A stretch of DNA of 64,000 bases from Candidatus Opimibacter skivensis (GCA_016721905.1 JADKHH010000033.1:341001-405000), one strand, 5' to 3'; shown: positions 1 through 10,083, numbered from the stretch's first letter. The notes: generated by a model from the sequence alone, not told the origin. Numbers and translations: made by a program.

Positions 1-3000
1 ACTTGGTATAAACCATGGATCATTGACCTGGACGGCTACTCCATAAGCAGCTCCCCAAGGATTCACCCTTGGATCAAGCAGACCGTCAGGATTGCGTGAT
101 ACGCCTGCCAATGCAGGATCTTCAACTACGTTACCTCTTGTCTCCAGGTGACTGACCAGTGCAGGTACATCCATGGCACTCACTAATGATGTAAAATCAC
201 TGCCGGCAACAAAATCACTGAAGACGTTATTGTCAAAGGTGATGTCCCCATCAAGGAAACGCTGCCATGAATTGTTATCAATTCCAATTGCCCTTCTGGC
301 AAAACCAGTAAAAACTGAGTTATGCACATGAGCGGCTCCATCATTACGGATACGGAGAGCATCGTTGTTATCCGGATTGACTGTGGTAGTACCTCCACCG
401 ATAAAGGTTGCATGGCTGATCACCGGACTTACTTTGGGGTTTAGGTCCGATGCTTCACTTCCATCCCACTCTCCTCCGCGGGCGCCTTCCTGATCCTGGA
501 TCGAAAACCAGAACTGGCCTTTACCATCCCAGCTCTGATCATAATCATAACTATCGTCACCGCAGAAACTGACTGCAGCATGACGAACATTGACATTACC
601 GCCAAACCATTCGATACCATCATCGAGGTTGGCAAAAACTTCAACGAAATCTACTGTTGTTCCGTTACCTACACCTCCTAAGGTGAGGCCGTTGATTTCG
701 TTGTTTGCTTCCAGTTTATCACCGCCATGGCGGATCGAAACGTATTTCAGTGAGCCGCTGTTATCGGCATCATTTGTTCCTCCATAGGTAGCCCTTCCTT
801 CTGTACTTGGGATACCTTCTACATTAAATTCGCCTCCATTCACCCCAACGGTAGCATTACCGAGGATAATCAGGCCTCCCCACAATCCACGATCGTTGGA
901 CGTGAGATCCGAAGGATCATTTGTATCATCAAATTCAGCAGTAAAGATGATTGGCTCACATGCTGTACCTATAGCATTGATGCGTGATCCGCGGCTCATG
1001 ATCAGTGCAGATGTTTTATCACCTGTTGAAGGTGATGCCACACCTTTGATGATAGTACCTGGTTCGATATTCAGAACAGCACCATTTTCCGCGAATACAT
1101 ATCCGTCCAACAAGTAGATATTGTCTGCTGTCCAGGTGATGGTTTCACCGGCATTGATATCGATATCTTTTACTACTACTACAGGTGCTGGTGCAGGTAC
1201 GACCAGGTCACCAAAATGACCGTTGGCATCCAGTGCACTCCAACCTAAAGCCCAGTTATTCTTGTTGTTGAATGCGCCTCTGTAGGGTACTGCATCAAAA
1301 AAGTCATCTGCGATAAGCTTTGCTCCTGCCAGTGCCGGAGAACCTGCACTGATCCGTGGATCAAGGCCACCATCATTTGTTCTTGAAACGCCTGCCAAAA
1401 CAGGTGATTCAATTGTATTAGACCGTGAATTGAGATGTGCTACCAGCGCTGGAACATCCATAGCACTTACAAGGGATGTAAAATCAGATCCGGCTACAAA
1501 ATCACTGAAGATATTATTGTCAAAAGTGATCTGTCCATCCAGAAAACGTTGCCATGAGTTATTGTCAATACCAATCGCTCTCCTCGCAAATCCGGTCATA
1601 ATAGAATTATAGACACGGGCAGCTCCGTCGTTGCGTATACGCAAGGGCATCATTATTATCCGGATTGACCGTTGTCAGTCCACCACCGATAAAGGTTACG
1701 TTACTGATGACAGGACTCACTTTTGGATTCAGGTCAGCAGCTTCACTACCATCCCATTCTCCTGCACGTGCTCCCTCTGCATCCTGGATTGAAAACCAGA
1801 ATTGTCCTTTTCCATTCCAGCTTTGATCATAATCGTAGCTGTCATCTCCACAAAAAGAGACCAGGGCATGCTTCAGATTAGCTGCTCCACCAAACCACTC
1901 TATACCATCATCAAGATTGGCATATACTTCGATATAGTCGAGCTCTGTTCCACTGCCTACACCTCCAAGGGTCAGACCATTGATTTCATTATTGGCCTCC
2001 AGTTTGTCTCCACCATGGCGGATAGATACATATCGGAGTATACCACTGTTGTCAGCATTATCAGTACCTCCATAGGAAGCTCTTCCTTCTGTACTCGGAA
2101 TGCCTTCTACGTTGAATTCACCACCATTGACACCAACAATACCTGCTCCGAGTAATACGACTCCACCCCATAACCCCCTGTCATCTTTAGTCAGATCATC
2201 AGGAGAGGAAAGGTCATCAAATTCAGCGGTAAAAATAATTGGCGCATCTGAACGGCCTTCAGCATAGACTTTGCCACCTCTGGAAACAATCAGTGCGGAG
2301 GATTTATCACCGGTAGATGGTGATGCTTTTCCTTTGATCACGGTGCCTGCAGGAATATACAAAACAGCACCTTCTTCCACAAATACATAACCATCAAGAA
2401 GGTAGGTGTTGTCTGCACTCCATGTAATTGTTTCACCGCCATTGATATCAGTATCCTTAACAACAACCACTGGTGTAGCCTCCGGAATGACCAGATCACC
2501 AAAGTGACCATTCTGATCGAGTGCGGTCCACAAGGAAGCCCAATTATCTCTGTTGCCAAAAGCTCCGCGGTAAGGTACAGGATCAAAAAAGTCATTTGCG
2601 ATCAACTTAGCTCCACTCAATGCTGGTGATCCGGCACTGATTCTTGGATCAAGCCCTCCGTCATTTGTACGTGAAATACCACCAAGTACAGGTGATTCAA
2701 TTGTATTGACACGATTGTTGAGATGATCAACAAGCAATTGTTTTTCAAGACCACTAACCAGGGATGAAAAATCATTTCCTGCCACGAAGTCACTGAAGAT
2801 ATTGTTGTCAAAAGTGATCTGTCCATCAAGGAATCGTTGCCATGAATTATCATCAATACCGATGGCCCTTCTGGCAAAACCTGTAAAAATGGAGTTATAT
2901 ACTTTAGCTGCTCCATCATTACGAATGCGGAGCGCATCATTATTATCACCATTCACTGTCGTCAGTCCTCCACCGATGAAAGTGACATTACTGATCACCG

Positions 3001-3814
3001 GACTAACCTTTGGATTCAGGTCTGAAGCTTCACTGCCATCCCATTCACCACCACGGCCACCTTCTTCATCCTGAAGGGATAGCCAGAATTGACCAAGGCC
3101 ATCCCAGCTCTGATCATAATCATAGCTGTCATCCCCGCAGAAAGAAACGACTGCATGCTTCACATTGGCAGCACCGCCAAACCATTCAATACCGTCATCA
3201 AGGTTAGCATACACTTCAACAAAATCCAATTCAGTTCCACGACCTACACCCGCGAGTGTCAGACCATTGATTTCATTATTTGCTTCAAGTTTGCTTCCAC
3301 CATGACGGATTGAAACATATTTCAGGACGCCTGAGTTATCATCATTGTTTGTACCTCCATATTCAGCCCTGCCTTCAGTGCTTGGAATTCCTTCAACATT
3401 GAACAGGCCTGTGTTGACACCTACAATGCCATTTCCCAGTATTAAGACACCACCCCAGAGTCCACGATCATTCTTGGTCAGATCAGATGGATCTGTTACA
3501 TCGTCAAACTCTGCAGTAAAGATGATAGGTTGATCTGCAGTTCCACGTGCATTGATCTTTGCACCTCGGGCAATGATCAGCGCAGAAGAGATATCACCTG
3601 TAGAAGGGGTTGCCAATCCTTTAATTACGGTACCGGCTTCAATATTCAGTAGTCCACCTGATTCGAGGATCACATATCCATCCAGGTGATAGACATTATC
3701 CCTGGTCCAACTGACAGTGTCAGTACCAAGGTCAGCATCCTTCACGACAACGATCGTCTGTGAAAAGACATTGAGGGTTAAAAGAAAAGTTAAACAGGTA
3801 AATAGAACTTTCAT
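1..3814 (-). CDS. Giant secreted repeat protein, N-terminal part (partial at left edge, one frameshift)
   Basis: The protein starts with a signal peptide (MKVLFTCLTFLLTLNVFSQ) and then carries near-identical units of about 430 residues, each opening with VVVVKD and LLDGYV and containing a TVIKG, an EFDD, a NNEINGLTL and a GDDSYDYDQSW block. Three units are present, with period about 1.28-1.29 kb, beginning near 3750, 2470 and 1180; the third runs off the window. The composition (G/N/D-rich, short strands, no catalytic motif) fits the Bacteroidota parallel beta-helix-like exported proteins that usually end in a T9SS sorting domain; that end would lie beyond base 1. Reading is broken once: one extra base near 1642 moves the frame, so the first frame stops at 1607 while the same repeat continues perfectly in the next frame down to base 1. 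Function is unknown; a surface or adhesin role is only an inference. Confidence 0.8.
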
Positions 3815-4173
3815 AAGTCTTTTTTTAAATTGTTCTTTCGAGAGAAATCAAATGGTGTCATTTGATGCCGCAAAATTACCTGCGATGTTTGGGGCCTCTT
3901 GCATTTTGCTGTTCAACATTTCGTTAAATCATACACCTAAAACAGGACATGTTTTTACGTAGATTTTACATCACTCACCTTCATCCGAAAACAACCTAAC
4001 AGGGCATACCATATGTGCTTTACATTAAATTAACAGTGTCCTTTCCGGTGTCAGCATGAGGATACATTGGTTTCACTGCCTTGATGTCAAAACAGATTCC
4101 TGCGAGAATCTTCTGATATTTGTGCATGATTAATACACAGCCTGCCTTACCTTACATCCTTTCAGATATTCCA
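3815..4173. other. Divergent intergenic region
   Basis: This gap separates the minus-strand repeat protein from the plus-strand response regulator and should hold both promoters. A TAATTTTG word on the minus strand at 3871-3878 fits the Bacteroidota -7 consensus about 57 bases before the repeat-protein start, but no good -33 TTTG lies at the right distance. No RNA gene or repeat was seen. Confidence 0.4.
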
Positions 4174-4875
4174 ATGGATATGACGGACAACAAGATCAAA
4201 GTGCTCATTGTGGATGATGAACCTGATATTCTCGAGTTCCTGCATTACAATCTCTCCCGCAATGGGTTTGATACCATCCAGGCTTCCAATGGCAAAGACG
4301 CTATCAAACTAGCCGATCAGGATGTCCCGGACCTGATTCTCCTGGACATCATGATGCCGGGTATAGATGGAGTGGAGACGTGTTATGAAATGCGTAAGAA
4401 TCCAAAGCTTAAGGATACTATTATTGCCTTCCTGACAGCCCGGAGCGAAGAATACAGCGAAATCGCTGGCCTCGAAGCCGGTGCTGATGATTATATTCAA
4501 AAACCTATCCGCCCCAGATTACTGCTGACCCGTATCAAAGCATTGATGCGCAGAAAGGAATCCGGACGTTCAAAGGAAAATGCATCTTCCATTATTGATT
4601 TTGGTGCATTGAAAATTGATCCAAGAAGCTATCAGGCAACGATTGATGACGAAGTCATCACACTTGCAAAAAAAGAATTTGAAGTTTTGATGCTCTTAGC
4701 CTCCCAACCTGGCAAAGTCTTTACCCGCGAAGAAATGTTTCACAAAGTTTGGGGCTACTCAGTCCCGATCGTCAGCCGCACGATTGACGTCCATATCTCC
4801 AAGCTGAGAGAAAAAGTCGGAGACCGGTTTATCAAAACACTGAAGGGAGTTGGTTACAAGCTAGAGGTTGAATAG
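4174..4875 (+). CDS. OmpR/PhoB-family two-component response regulator
   Basis: An N-terminal receiver domain (about residues 8-125) has the acidic pair in IVDDEPD, the phosphoacceptor aspartate in LILLDIMMPG (residue 58 from this start) and the conserved lysine in IQKPIRPR. A C-terminal winged-helix DNA-binding domain follows, with the REEMFHKVWGY and SRTIDVHISKLREK blocks typical of OmpR/PhoB proteins. The length, about 233 residues, is normal. An upstream ATG at 4120 is in frame, but the receiver fold begins only after MDMTDNKIK, so 4174 or 4180 is preferred. No histidine kinase gene is adjacent, so the partner and regulon cannot be read from this window. Confidence 0.92.
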   Translation: MDMTDNKIKVLIVDDEPDILEFLHYNLSRNGFDTIQASNGKDAIKLADQDVPDLILLDIMMPGIDGVETCYEMRKNPKLKDTIIAFLTARSEEYSEIAGLEAGADDYIQKPIRPRLLLTRIKALMRRKESGRSKENASSIIDFGALKIDPRSYQATIDDEVITLAKKEFEVLMLLASQPGKVFTREEMFHKVWGYSVPIVSRTIDVHISKLREKVGDRFIKTLKGVGYKLEVE

Positions 4876-4895
4876 TGAGTGGTGAGTCTTCATTA

Positions 4896-4915
4896 GGCAG
4901 TCGGCAGTCGCAGTC
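4896..4915. repeat. Short heptamer repeat (GGCAGTC type)
   Basis: GGCAGTC is repeated, slightly degenerate, about 20 bases after the response-regulator stop. The same word recurs in the 133-bp repeats just downstream. Confidence 0.6.
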
Positions 4916-4958
4916 TCCGGGCGAAAGGGGGCTCTAAGCCGCAGGCAGTGGGGGCGAT

Positions 4959-5357
4959 CGTGGCAGTCCTCAGCTTCCAGTGGGCAGTCAGCAGTCTTCA
5001 ACCTTCCATTTGCATGAGCGTAAAAACATGGCTCTTGAAGCCATGCAAATTGAATTGCCCCGACTTTCAAGTCGCGGGCCGCTCATGATCAGTTGGCAGT
5101 CCTCAGCTTCCAGTGGGCAGTCAGCAATCTTCAACCTTTCATTTGCATGAGCGCAAAAACATGGCTCTTGAAGCCATGCAAATTGAATTGCCCCGACTTT
5201 CAAGTCGCGGGCCGCTCATGATCAGTTGGCAGTCCTCAGGTTCCAGTCGGCAGTCAGCAGTCTTCAACCTTCCATTTGCATGAGCGCAAAAACATGGCTT
5301 TTCAAGCCAGGCAAATTGAATTGCCCCGACTTTCAAGTCGCGGGCCGCTCATGATCC
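4959..5357. repeat. Triplicated 133-bp repeat with nested inverted repeats
   Basis: Three near-identical tandem units start at about 4959, 5092 and 5225. Each contains an outer inverted repeat (CATGAGCG with CGCTCATG) enclosing two hairpins, CATGGCT/AGCCATG and CGACTT/AAGTCG, and an alternative pairing of ATTTGCATG with CATGCAAAT. The structured cores lie at 5009-5087, 5141-5220 and 5274-5353. Minor differences, such as a changed CATGGCT arm in the third unit, show the copies have begun to diverge. The units are joined by GGCAGTC-rich linkers. The function is unknown; a multi-arm RNA or a protein-binding array are possibilities. Confidence 0.85.
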
Positions 5358-5370
5358 AGTCAGCAGGACT

Positions 5371-5455
5371 GTCCTGCAACCACCTGCAACGGAATTCCAA
5401 AGGAGAATTTAAATTGGAATTCTCATGGTTGCAGGAGCAAACTCCTGCAACGGCT
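5371..5455. repeat. Compound inverted-repeat element
   Basis: TCCTGCAACCA near 5371 pairs with TGGTTGCAGGA at 5426-5436, enclosing AATTCCAA/TTGGAATT. A competing hairpin, GTTGCAGGAG/CTCCTGCAAC with a 4-base loop, lies at 5428-5451. This gives two mutually exclusive folds. There is no T-run, so it is not an intrinsic terminator. The remaining spacer to 5698 shows nothing recognisable. Confidence 0.6.
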
Positions 5456-5698
5456 GGAAAAGGCAATTGAGGGCTGCAAATCCAAACTCAGATATTCTTT
5501 TTCGTAATATTCCATATGTCATGCCTGATAATGTGTGAACTACATATTATCAACTTATTTAGATCAAATCCATTCATGGGTAATCTTCCCATTTCGTTTC
5601 CTTAAGTAAAATCTTAGCCCTAATTTGAAACCATGATATCCGACCAGGGTGTCAGGGAAAGAAAATCAATATCGTCTCATCTAAAAAATACCAATCTA

Positions 5699-7828
5699 AT
5701 GGGTTTTGATACTAAAAATCTGCGGAATGTTGTTTTGCTCGGCCATAGCGGCTCCGGGAAAACACTGTTTGTTGAAAGCATGTTGTTTGAATCCGGAGCC
5801 ATCAACCGAAGAGGTACCATTGAAGGCCAAAACACCGCATCAGACTATACGAAAATAGAGCAGGAAAGAGGAAACTCGCTATTCAGTTCGCTCATGCACG
5901 TCGAATGGCGTGGAAATAAAATAAACATCATTGATACTCCAGGATATGATGACTTTGTTGGTGAAGTGATATCCTCACTCAAAGTAGCTGATACCGCTGT
6001 GATGATCGTCAATGCTGCCAGTGGCGTGGAAGTAGGAACCGAACTCTTGTGGGAGTACATCGAAAAATTTCAGACACCATGCCTTTTTGTGATTAATCAG
6101 GTAGATCATGAAAAAGCCAACTTTGATACTACCCTCGAACAGATCCGATCAAGATTCGGACCCAAGGCAATTCCATTTCAATATCCGCTGCAGACCGGCT
6201 CCGGATTCAGCACAATTGTTGATGCCCTGCGAATGGTCATGTATGTCTTTCCAAAGGATGGTGGAAAGCCTGAAAAAAAAGCAATCCCGGAGAGTGAAGT
6301 CGGACGCGCCCAGGCTATGCACCAGGTATTAGTGGAAGCAGCAGCTGAAAATGATGAAAGCCTCATGGAAAAATTCTTTGATGAGGGTAATCTGAGTGAA
6401 GAAGAACTGACAAAAGGTCTCAATATTGCGCTGTCAAATCAGCAGATATTTCCGATATTCTGTGCTTCGGGCAAGCTCAACATGGGTAGCGGACGCATCA
6501 TGGGTTTTATCAACGACATCGGCCCATCTCCTGCCGACAGACCAAAACCCTTAAGCACTAAAGGTGATCCAATTGCACCTGATTCTTCAGCTCCTGTCAG
6601 AGTCTTTATCTATAAAACGATTTCTGAACCACAGGTTGGAAATGTTTCTTATTTCAAAGTGTATTCAGGCACGTTGCGCCCAGGTGATGATCTCATCAAC
6701 CTGGCCAATAGCAACCATGAACGTATCGCCCAGATCTATGTATCCGAAGGAAAAACACGCGAGTCTGTCAATGAACTCAAGGCCGGAGACCTTGGTGTCA
6801 CCGTAAAACTCAAAGAAAGTCACACCAATAATACACTTACAGCAAAAGGTGTAGAATCGGGTGTAGAAGAAATTCATTTCCCTGAACCACGGATCAGGGT
6901 AGCCGTCTCTACCGCTAACAAAGGTGATATTGAAAAACTAGCCAAGGCACTTCATATCACTCATGAAGAGGATCCGACTTTGCTGATCGAACAATCAGCA
7001 GAATTAAAACAAATGCTTCTTCATGGACAAGGCCAATTACATCTTGACCTGATCAAATCCAGGATTGAAAAAGTGTATGGTATCTCCATGAATTTTGATA
7101 TGCCTAGGATCCCTTATCGGGAGACCATTACTAAAGTCGCTAACGAAGTCTACAGGCATAAAAAACAAACCGGAGGTGCGGGTCAGTTTGCAGAAGTGCA
7201 TCTGCGCATCGAGCCCTATCACGAAGGCATGAATGATCCTGATGGCCTGACAGTACGCCATCGTGAATACGAAAAACTTCCCTGGGGAGGTACCCTTGCT
7301 TTTTACTGGTGTATCGTTGGCGGTTCGATTGATTCCAAGTTCAGCAATGCCATCAAGAAAGGCGTTATGAACAAGATGACCGAAGGCCCGCTCACCGGAT
7401 CGCATTGCAGGGATATCCGCATATGCATCTATGATGGAAAAATGCACCCGGTTGATTCCAATGATATGGCTTTCCAACTGGCAGGTACCATGGCGTTTAA
7501 AGCTGCGTTTCAGCATGCCGGTCCTCAGTTGCTCGAACCTATCTATGATGTCTCCATCTTATGCCAGGATGAAGTCATGGGGGATGTGATGGGTGACTTG
7601 CAGACGCGCAGAGCTATCATCATGGGTATGGAACGTGAAGGGCATTACCAAAAGATTCTGGCTCGCGTGCCACTCGCAGAATTGCATGAATATTCTTCAA
7701 CGCTACGTTCACTGACCCAGGGAAAAGCAAAATTCTCCATGAAGCTTGCCGATTACCAGCAGGTTCCAGCCGAGATTCAGCAAAAGCTGGTGGCCGATTA
7801 TCAGGCGCATGCGCATGATGAACATTAA
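5699..7828 (+). CDS. Elongation factor G-like translational GTPase
   Basis: The order is that of EF-G: a GTPase domain with G1 GHSGSGKT (residues 15-22), G3 DTPGYDDF (79-86) and G4 NQVD (133-136), then domain II, then the EF-G III-V region including the GAGQFAEV and QTRRAIIMGM blocks. The length, 709 residues, matches the EF-G family. The switch I segment reads ERGNSLFSS instead of the canonical ERGITI of EF-G, as in divergent EF-G2-type paralogs, so this is unlikely to be the main fusA. There are no ribosomal protein genes next to it. An in-frame ATG at 5633 exists, but homology starts at MGFDTKNLRN, which supports 5699. Role in ribosome translocation or recycling is inferred from family only. 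Confidence 0.9.
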   Translation: MGFDTKNLRNVVLLGHSGSGKTLFVESMLFESGAINRRGTIEGQNTASDYTKIEQERGNSLFSSLMHVEWRGNKINIIDTPGYDDFVGEVISSLKVADTAVMIVNAASGVEVGTELLWEYIEKFQTPCLFVINQVDHEKANFDTTLEQIRSRFGPKAIPFQYPLQTGSGFSTIVDALRMVMYVFPKDGGKPEKKAIPESEVGRAQAMHQVLVEAAAENDESLMEKFFDEGNLSEEELTKGLNIALSNQQIFPIFCASGKLNMGSGRIMGFINDIGPSPADRPKPLSTKGDPIAPDSSAPVRVFIYKTISEPQVGNVSYFKVYSGTLRPGDDLINLANSNHERIAQIYVSEGKTRESVNELKAGDLGVTVKLKESHTNNTLTAKGVESGVEEIHFPEPRIRVAVSTANKGDIEKLAKALHITHEEDPTLLIEQSAELKQMLLHGQGQLHLDLIKSRIEKVYGISMNFDMPRIPYRETITKVANEVYRHKKQTGGAGQFAEVHLRIEPYHEGMNDPDGLTVRHREYEKLPWGGTLAFYWCIVGGSIDSKFSNAIKKGVMNKMTEGPLTGSHCRDIRICIYDGKMHPVDSNDMAFQLAGTMAFKAAFQHAGPQLLEPIYDVSILCQDEVMGDVMGDLQTRRAIIMGMEREGHYQKILARVPLAELHEYSSTLRSLTQGKAKFSMKLADYQQVPAEIQQKLVADYQAHAHDEH

Positions 7829-7957
7829 GCAAGGAGCAGGGAGCAAGGAGCAGGGAGCACAAAGGGCAGTTGTCACATTGTGCCCTCATGGTATAAAGTG
7901 GACATTAATTTGCTTTCCATAAAGGTGACTCACAACTGACAATTCACAACTCACAAC
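7829..7957. repeat. Two heptamer STRR tracts after the EF-G-like gene
   Basis: GGAGCAG/GGAGCAA heptamers fill 7829-7859, starting right after the TAA stop. A second, unrelated heptamer tract (CTCACAA, CTGACAA, TTCACAA, CTCACAA) lies at 7928-7957. Between them AGGGCA and TGCCCT form a small inverted repeat. Confidence 0.7.
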
Positions 7958-7958
7958 A

Positions 7959-7997
7959 GAGAGCTGACAGGTGATCCCGGTCAGCTCTCAGCTTTTT
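7959..7997 (+). terminator. Rho-independent terminator of the EF-G-like gene
   Basis: GAGAGCTGAC (7959-7968) pairs perfectly with GTCAGCTCTC (7980-7989), followed by AGCTTTTTG. The stem is 10 bp with an 11-base loop. Confidence 0.7.
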
Positions 7998-8051
7998 GAT
8001 TAAACGTGTTGTTAAGACGACCAACAATGAATCAGCGGAAAGATCGTTTTT

Positions 8052-8059
8052 TACCTTTG
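8052..8059 (+). promoter_or_regulatory. Bacteroidota -7 promoter element (TACCTTTG)
   Basis: TACCTTTG matches the TAnnTTTG consensus and lies 16 bases before the ATG at 8076. No convincing -33 TTTG was found. Confidence 0.45.
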
Positions 8060-8075
8060 GTAAAATTTTACGGTC

Positions 8076-8750
8076 ATGAAGCATATTGTCATCCTCGTTG
8101 CCGCATTGCTGCTGCACCTAACTGGATTTGCCCAGAAGAATGATATTGAAATCTTTGAAAAAAAGGACGGCAATAAAAACATCGTAGTCGCCAGGAATAC
8201 CGGGAAGGTATCTTATCTGGTGACGCTCAGCATCAATTCGAAAGGTATGAACGTGACACCTGGTGCTGAAGTAGAAGCTGTCGTTCCTGCCGGCTTTATG
8301 AAAGAAATGGCAACACTCGTGCCCAGGCCCGGTGAAAGCTGGTCATATGGATACGATGTATCTTTTACAGAATATGCCGGGGAACCTTTAAAAACTAATC
8401 CTTCTACACCTGGACAACCAGAAGCTCCAAATACTCCCTCTGTCACTCCGGCTGCTCCATCCGCGCCACAGGCAGCATTATCCTCAGCTCCTATCATCGT
8501 ATACACCCAGGCAGGTTGCGGCCGCTGTTCGTCAGTGAAAAGCCAAATGAAAGCAAAAGGCATCACCTATGAAGAAGTGGATGTCAACAGCGGTTCACCT
8601 GAAGTAGCCAATATGTGGAAACAATTACGTGATGGAGGCTTCACAGGCGACAGTGTTACGATGCCCGTTGTTAAAGTGAATGGTAAGTTGCATTACAATA
8701 TCAAGGATCTGACAGGATTTGTCAATGGGCTTGTAAATGAAAAAGGCTAA
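8076..8750 (+). CDS. Secreted protein with C-terminal glutaredoxin-fold domain
   Basis: A signal peptide (residues 1-19, ending GFAQ) is followed by a domain of about 90 residues without recognised family, then a Pro/Ala/Ser-rich linker (about 110-140). A C-terminal thioredoxin/glutaredoxin domain starts at PIIVYTQAGCGRC. The CGRC motif gives a two-cysteine redox centre, and TMPVVKVNG supplies the cis-proline loop typical of this fold. The protein is therefore likely an exported thiol-disulfide oxidoreductase acting in the periplasm or anchored to the envelope; the substrate is unknown. It is a single gene with its own -7 element, and STRR repeats begin directly at its stop codon. Confidence 0.8.
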   Translation: MKHIVILVAALLLHLTGFAQKNDIEIFEKKDGNKNIVVARNTGKVSYLVTLSINSKGMNVTPGAEVEAVVPAGFMKEMATLVPRPGESWSYGYDVSFTEYAGEPLKTNPSTPGQPEAPNTPSVTPAAPSAPQAALSSAPIIVYTQAGCGRCSSVKSQMKAKGITYEEVDVNSGSPEVANMWKQLRDGGFTGDSVTMPVVKVNGKLHYNIKDLTGFVNGLVNEKG

Positions 8751-9000
8751 AGCGAAGGCTGAGGCGAAGGCTGAGGCGAAACATGAAGAGCGATGATTTG
8801 TCTCTAGCGTCAGGAGACGCAAAGCATATGGCATTTAAGTCAGAGACTTAAACGAGCGTCAGGGTTGTGAGGTGTGTGTGAAGAAAATTCTCTGGAAGCT
8901 GGTAGCTGGCAGATCAATGTGAGTTGTGAGTTGTGAGTGAAGAAAATTCTCTGGAAGCTGGTAGCTGGCAGCTAACATACTAAGAGCTGAGAGCTCTCAG
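8751..9000. repeat. Mixed short-repeat block with a 35-bp direct repeat
   Basis: GAGGCGAAGGCT words (8751-8781) begin immediately after the stop codon. A palindrome TTTAAGTC/GACTTAAA is at 8834-8852. A 35-bp direct repeat occupies 8878-8912 and 8937-8971, itself made of AGCTG heptamers (GAAGCTG, GTAGCTG, GCAGCTA), with GTGAGTT heptamers between the copies. CTGAGAGCTCTCAG (8987-9000) is a perfect palindrome touching the next gene's stop codon. Confidence 0.75.
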
Positions 9001-9495
9001 TTAAAAAGTCAAGTCCACCACCCTCAGTCTTTTTCGCTTGCCGAGATCATAAACGATCGGAGAAAAAAGCGCGCGGATGATCGTACCAACGCCAAAATTG
9101 ATCAGTCCGAATTCCATACCCCCTTCAGAATATTGTGGCTGGTTGGTAACTGTAAACCAGAGGTCTCCCATAAACATGGAAATACCGCCTACCTGGAGAG
9201 CCCCACCGATGATATTCGGCCAAACCCGTTTCCGGTTCAGTTTGATGCTGGCTATTGTATTGAGTGGCACCCAAGAATCCCCAAGGAGGAGCATCTGTCC
9301 ATCGGGATCCATATCGATAATCTGGCGGGTATACCACCCTACCTTATCATCCTTTATTTGAAATGTAAGCTCATCATACATGGCAATCTTCTCCGTATGT
9401 AGGTTGCCTGCCTTCTCAATCAGGAGATACTTCTGGGCCGACACCTGCTGAATGCTGATGCAAAAAAGGATGAAGGACAGGAGGCCGTTGCGCAC
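9001..9495 (-). CDS. Small secreted protein of unknown function
   Basis: The protein has 164 residues, starting at a GTG codon one base after the rnpA stop (TAA, C, GTG). It begins with a signal peptide ending QQVSAQ. The mature part is basic, with two hydrophobic stretches (around IIGGALQVGGISMF and LINFGVGTIIRALFSP) that could be short membrane or barrel segments. No family is recognised. The near-overlap with rnpA suggests co-transcription and possibly translational coupling. Confidence 0.6.
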   Translation of the reverse strand: MRNGLLSFILFCISIQQVSAQKYLLIEKAGNLHTEKIAMYDELTFQIKDDKVGWYTRQIIDMDPDGQMLLLGDSWVPLNTIASIKLNRKRVWPNIIGGALQVGGISMFMGDLWFTVTNQPQYSEGGMEFGLINFGVGTIIRALFSPIVYDLGKRKRLRVVDLTF

Positions 9496-9496
9496 G

Positions 9497-9919
9497 TTAT
9501 GGATTACTTCCGGTTTGGGTGAGGGGTTGATCTTTTACAAGTTGTTTTAACCAACGTTCCAACGCCTGAATGATGCTCTTTTGTATAGCCGCCTGGTCAA
9601 GTATCTCCGTACCGGAATAAATTAAAGACAAATGATACCATTTGCCTGCGGGCAATGAGGCATACAATTCGGGCTTATGGAGCCTGTAGCCCTCCCTCAT
9701 CAGCCTTTTAATCCGGTTCCGGTCCACTGCCCTTGAAAATTTCTTCTTAGAAGCTGAAAACATAACCTGTACCGGAAATTCCTGCTTGTCGGCCTCGTTT
9801 ACTTCCAGCCATACCAATCTGACCGGATATTTGGCCAGGCTCTGCCCTTCCTTAAAAAGCTTTTCGATGGCTTTCAGTGAACTCAGCCGTTCCGGCTTTG
9901 AAAGGGTGTAACGAACCAT
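9497..9919 (-). CDS. rnpA: Ribonuclease P protein component
   Basis: RnpA is the protein subunit that assists the RNase P RNA in removing tRNA 5' leaders. The diagnostic basic helix RAVDRNRIKRLMREGYR carries the family's RNR signature, preceded by VMFSASKKKFS. The length from the ATG at 9919 is 140 residues, slightly longer than usual because of a C-terminal tail. The reading frame stays open to 10036, but that extension passes through an intrinsic terminator, so a start at MVRYTLSK (9919) or MLSLIMVR (9934) is chosen. It lies directly downstream of rpmH, the classic arrangement, without a dnaA gene nearby. Confidence 0.93.
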   Translation of the reverse strand: MVRYTLSKPERLSSLKAIEKLFKEGQSLAKYPVRLVWLEVNEADKQEFPVQVMFSASKKKFSRAVDRNRIKRLMREGYRLHKPELYASLPAGKWYHLSLIYSGTEILDQAAIQKSIIQALERWLKQLVKDQPLTQTGSNP

Positions 9920-9997
9920 AATCAAAGATAACATACCCGTTTTAGGGGTGAGACTAAATCCTGTACGATAAGGTTGGGCAAAAGGGAGGGGAAGGGC

Positions 9998-10029
9998 AAA
10001 AAAAAATCCTCCAGCCTGGGCCGGAGGAT
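9998..10029 (-). terminator. Intrinsic terminator between rpmH and rnpA
   Basis: On the minus strand ATCCTCC pairs with GGAGGAT (with inner GCC/GGC), followed by nine T residues. It would end or attenuate rpmH transcripts before rnpA, so rnpA may depend on read-through or an internal promoter. Confidence 0.75.
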
Positions 10030-10083
10030 AGTTCATATTAACTATTTCTTCAATACCTATGCCCTGATCAGGGCCCGGGTATG

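Noticed and set aside
4959..5357. CRISPR-like array
   Set aside because: Only three units of 133 bp, repeats much longer than CRISPR repeats, linkers that are themselves repeated, and no cas genes.
4861..5470. Overlapping small open frames repeating MKVGAIQFAWL, as if a multicopy small-peptide gene
   Set aside because: They arise because the 133-bp repeat lacks stops in one frame; the copies overlap each other, have no promoter or signal, and the DNA conservation follows stems rather than codons.
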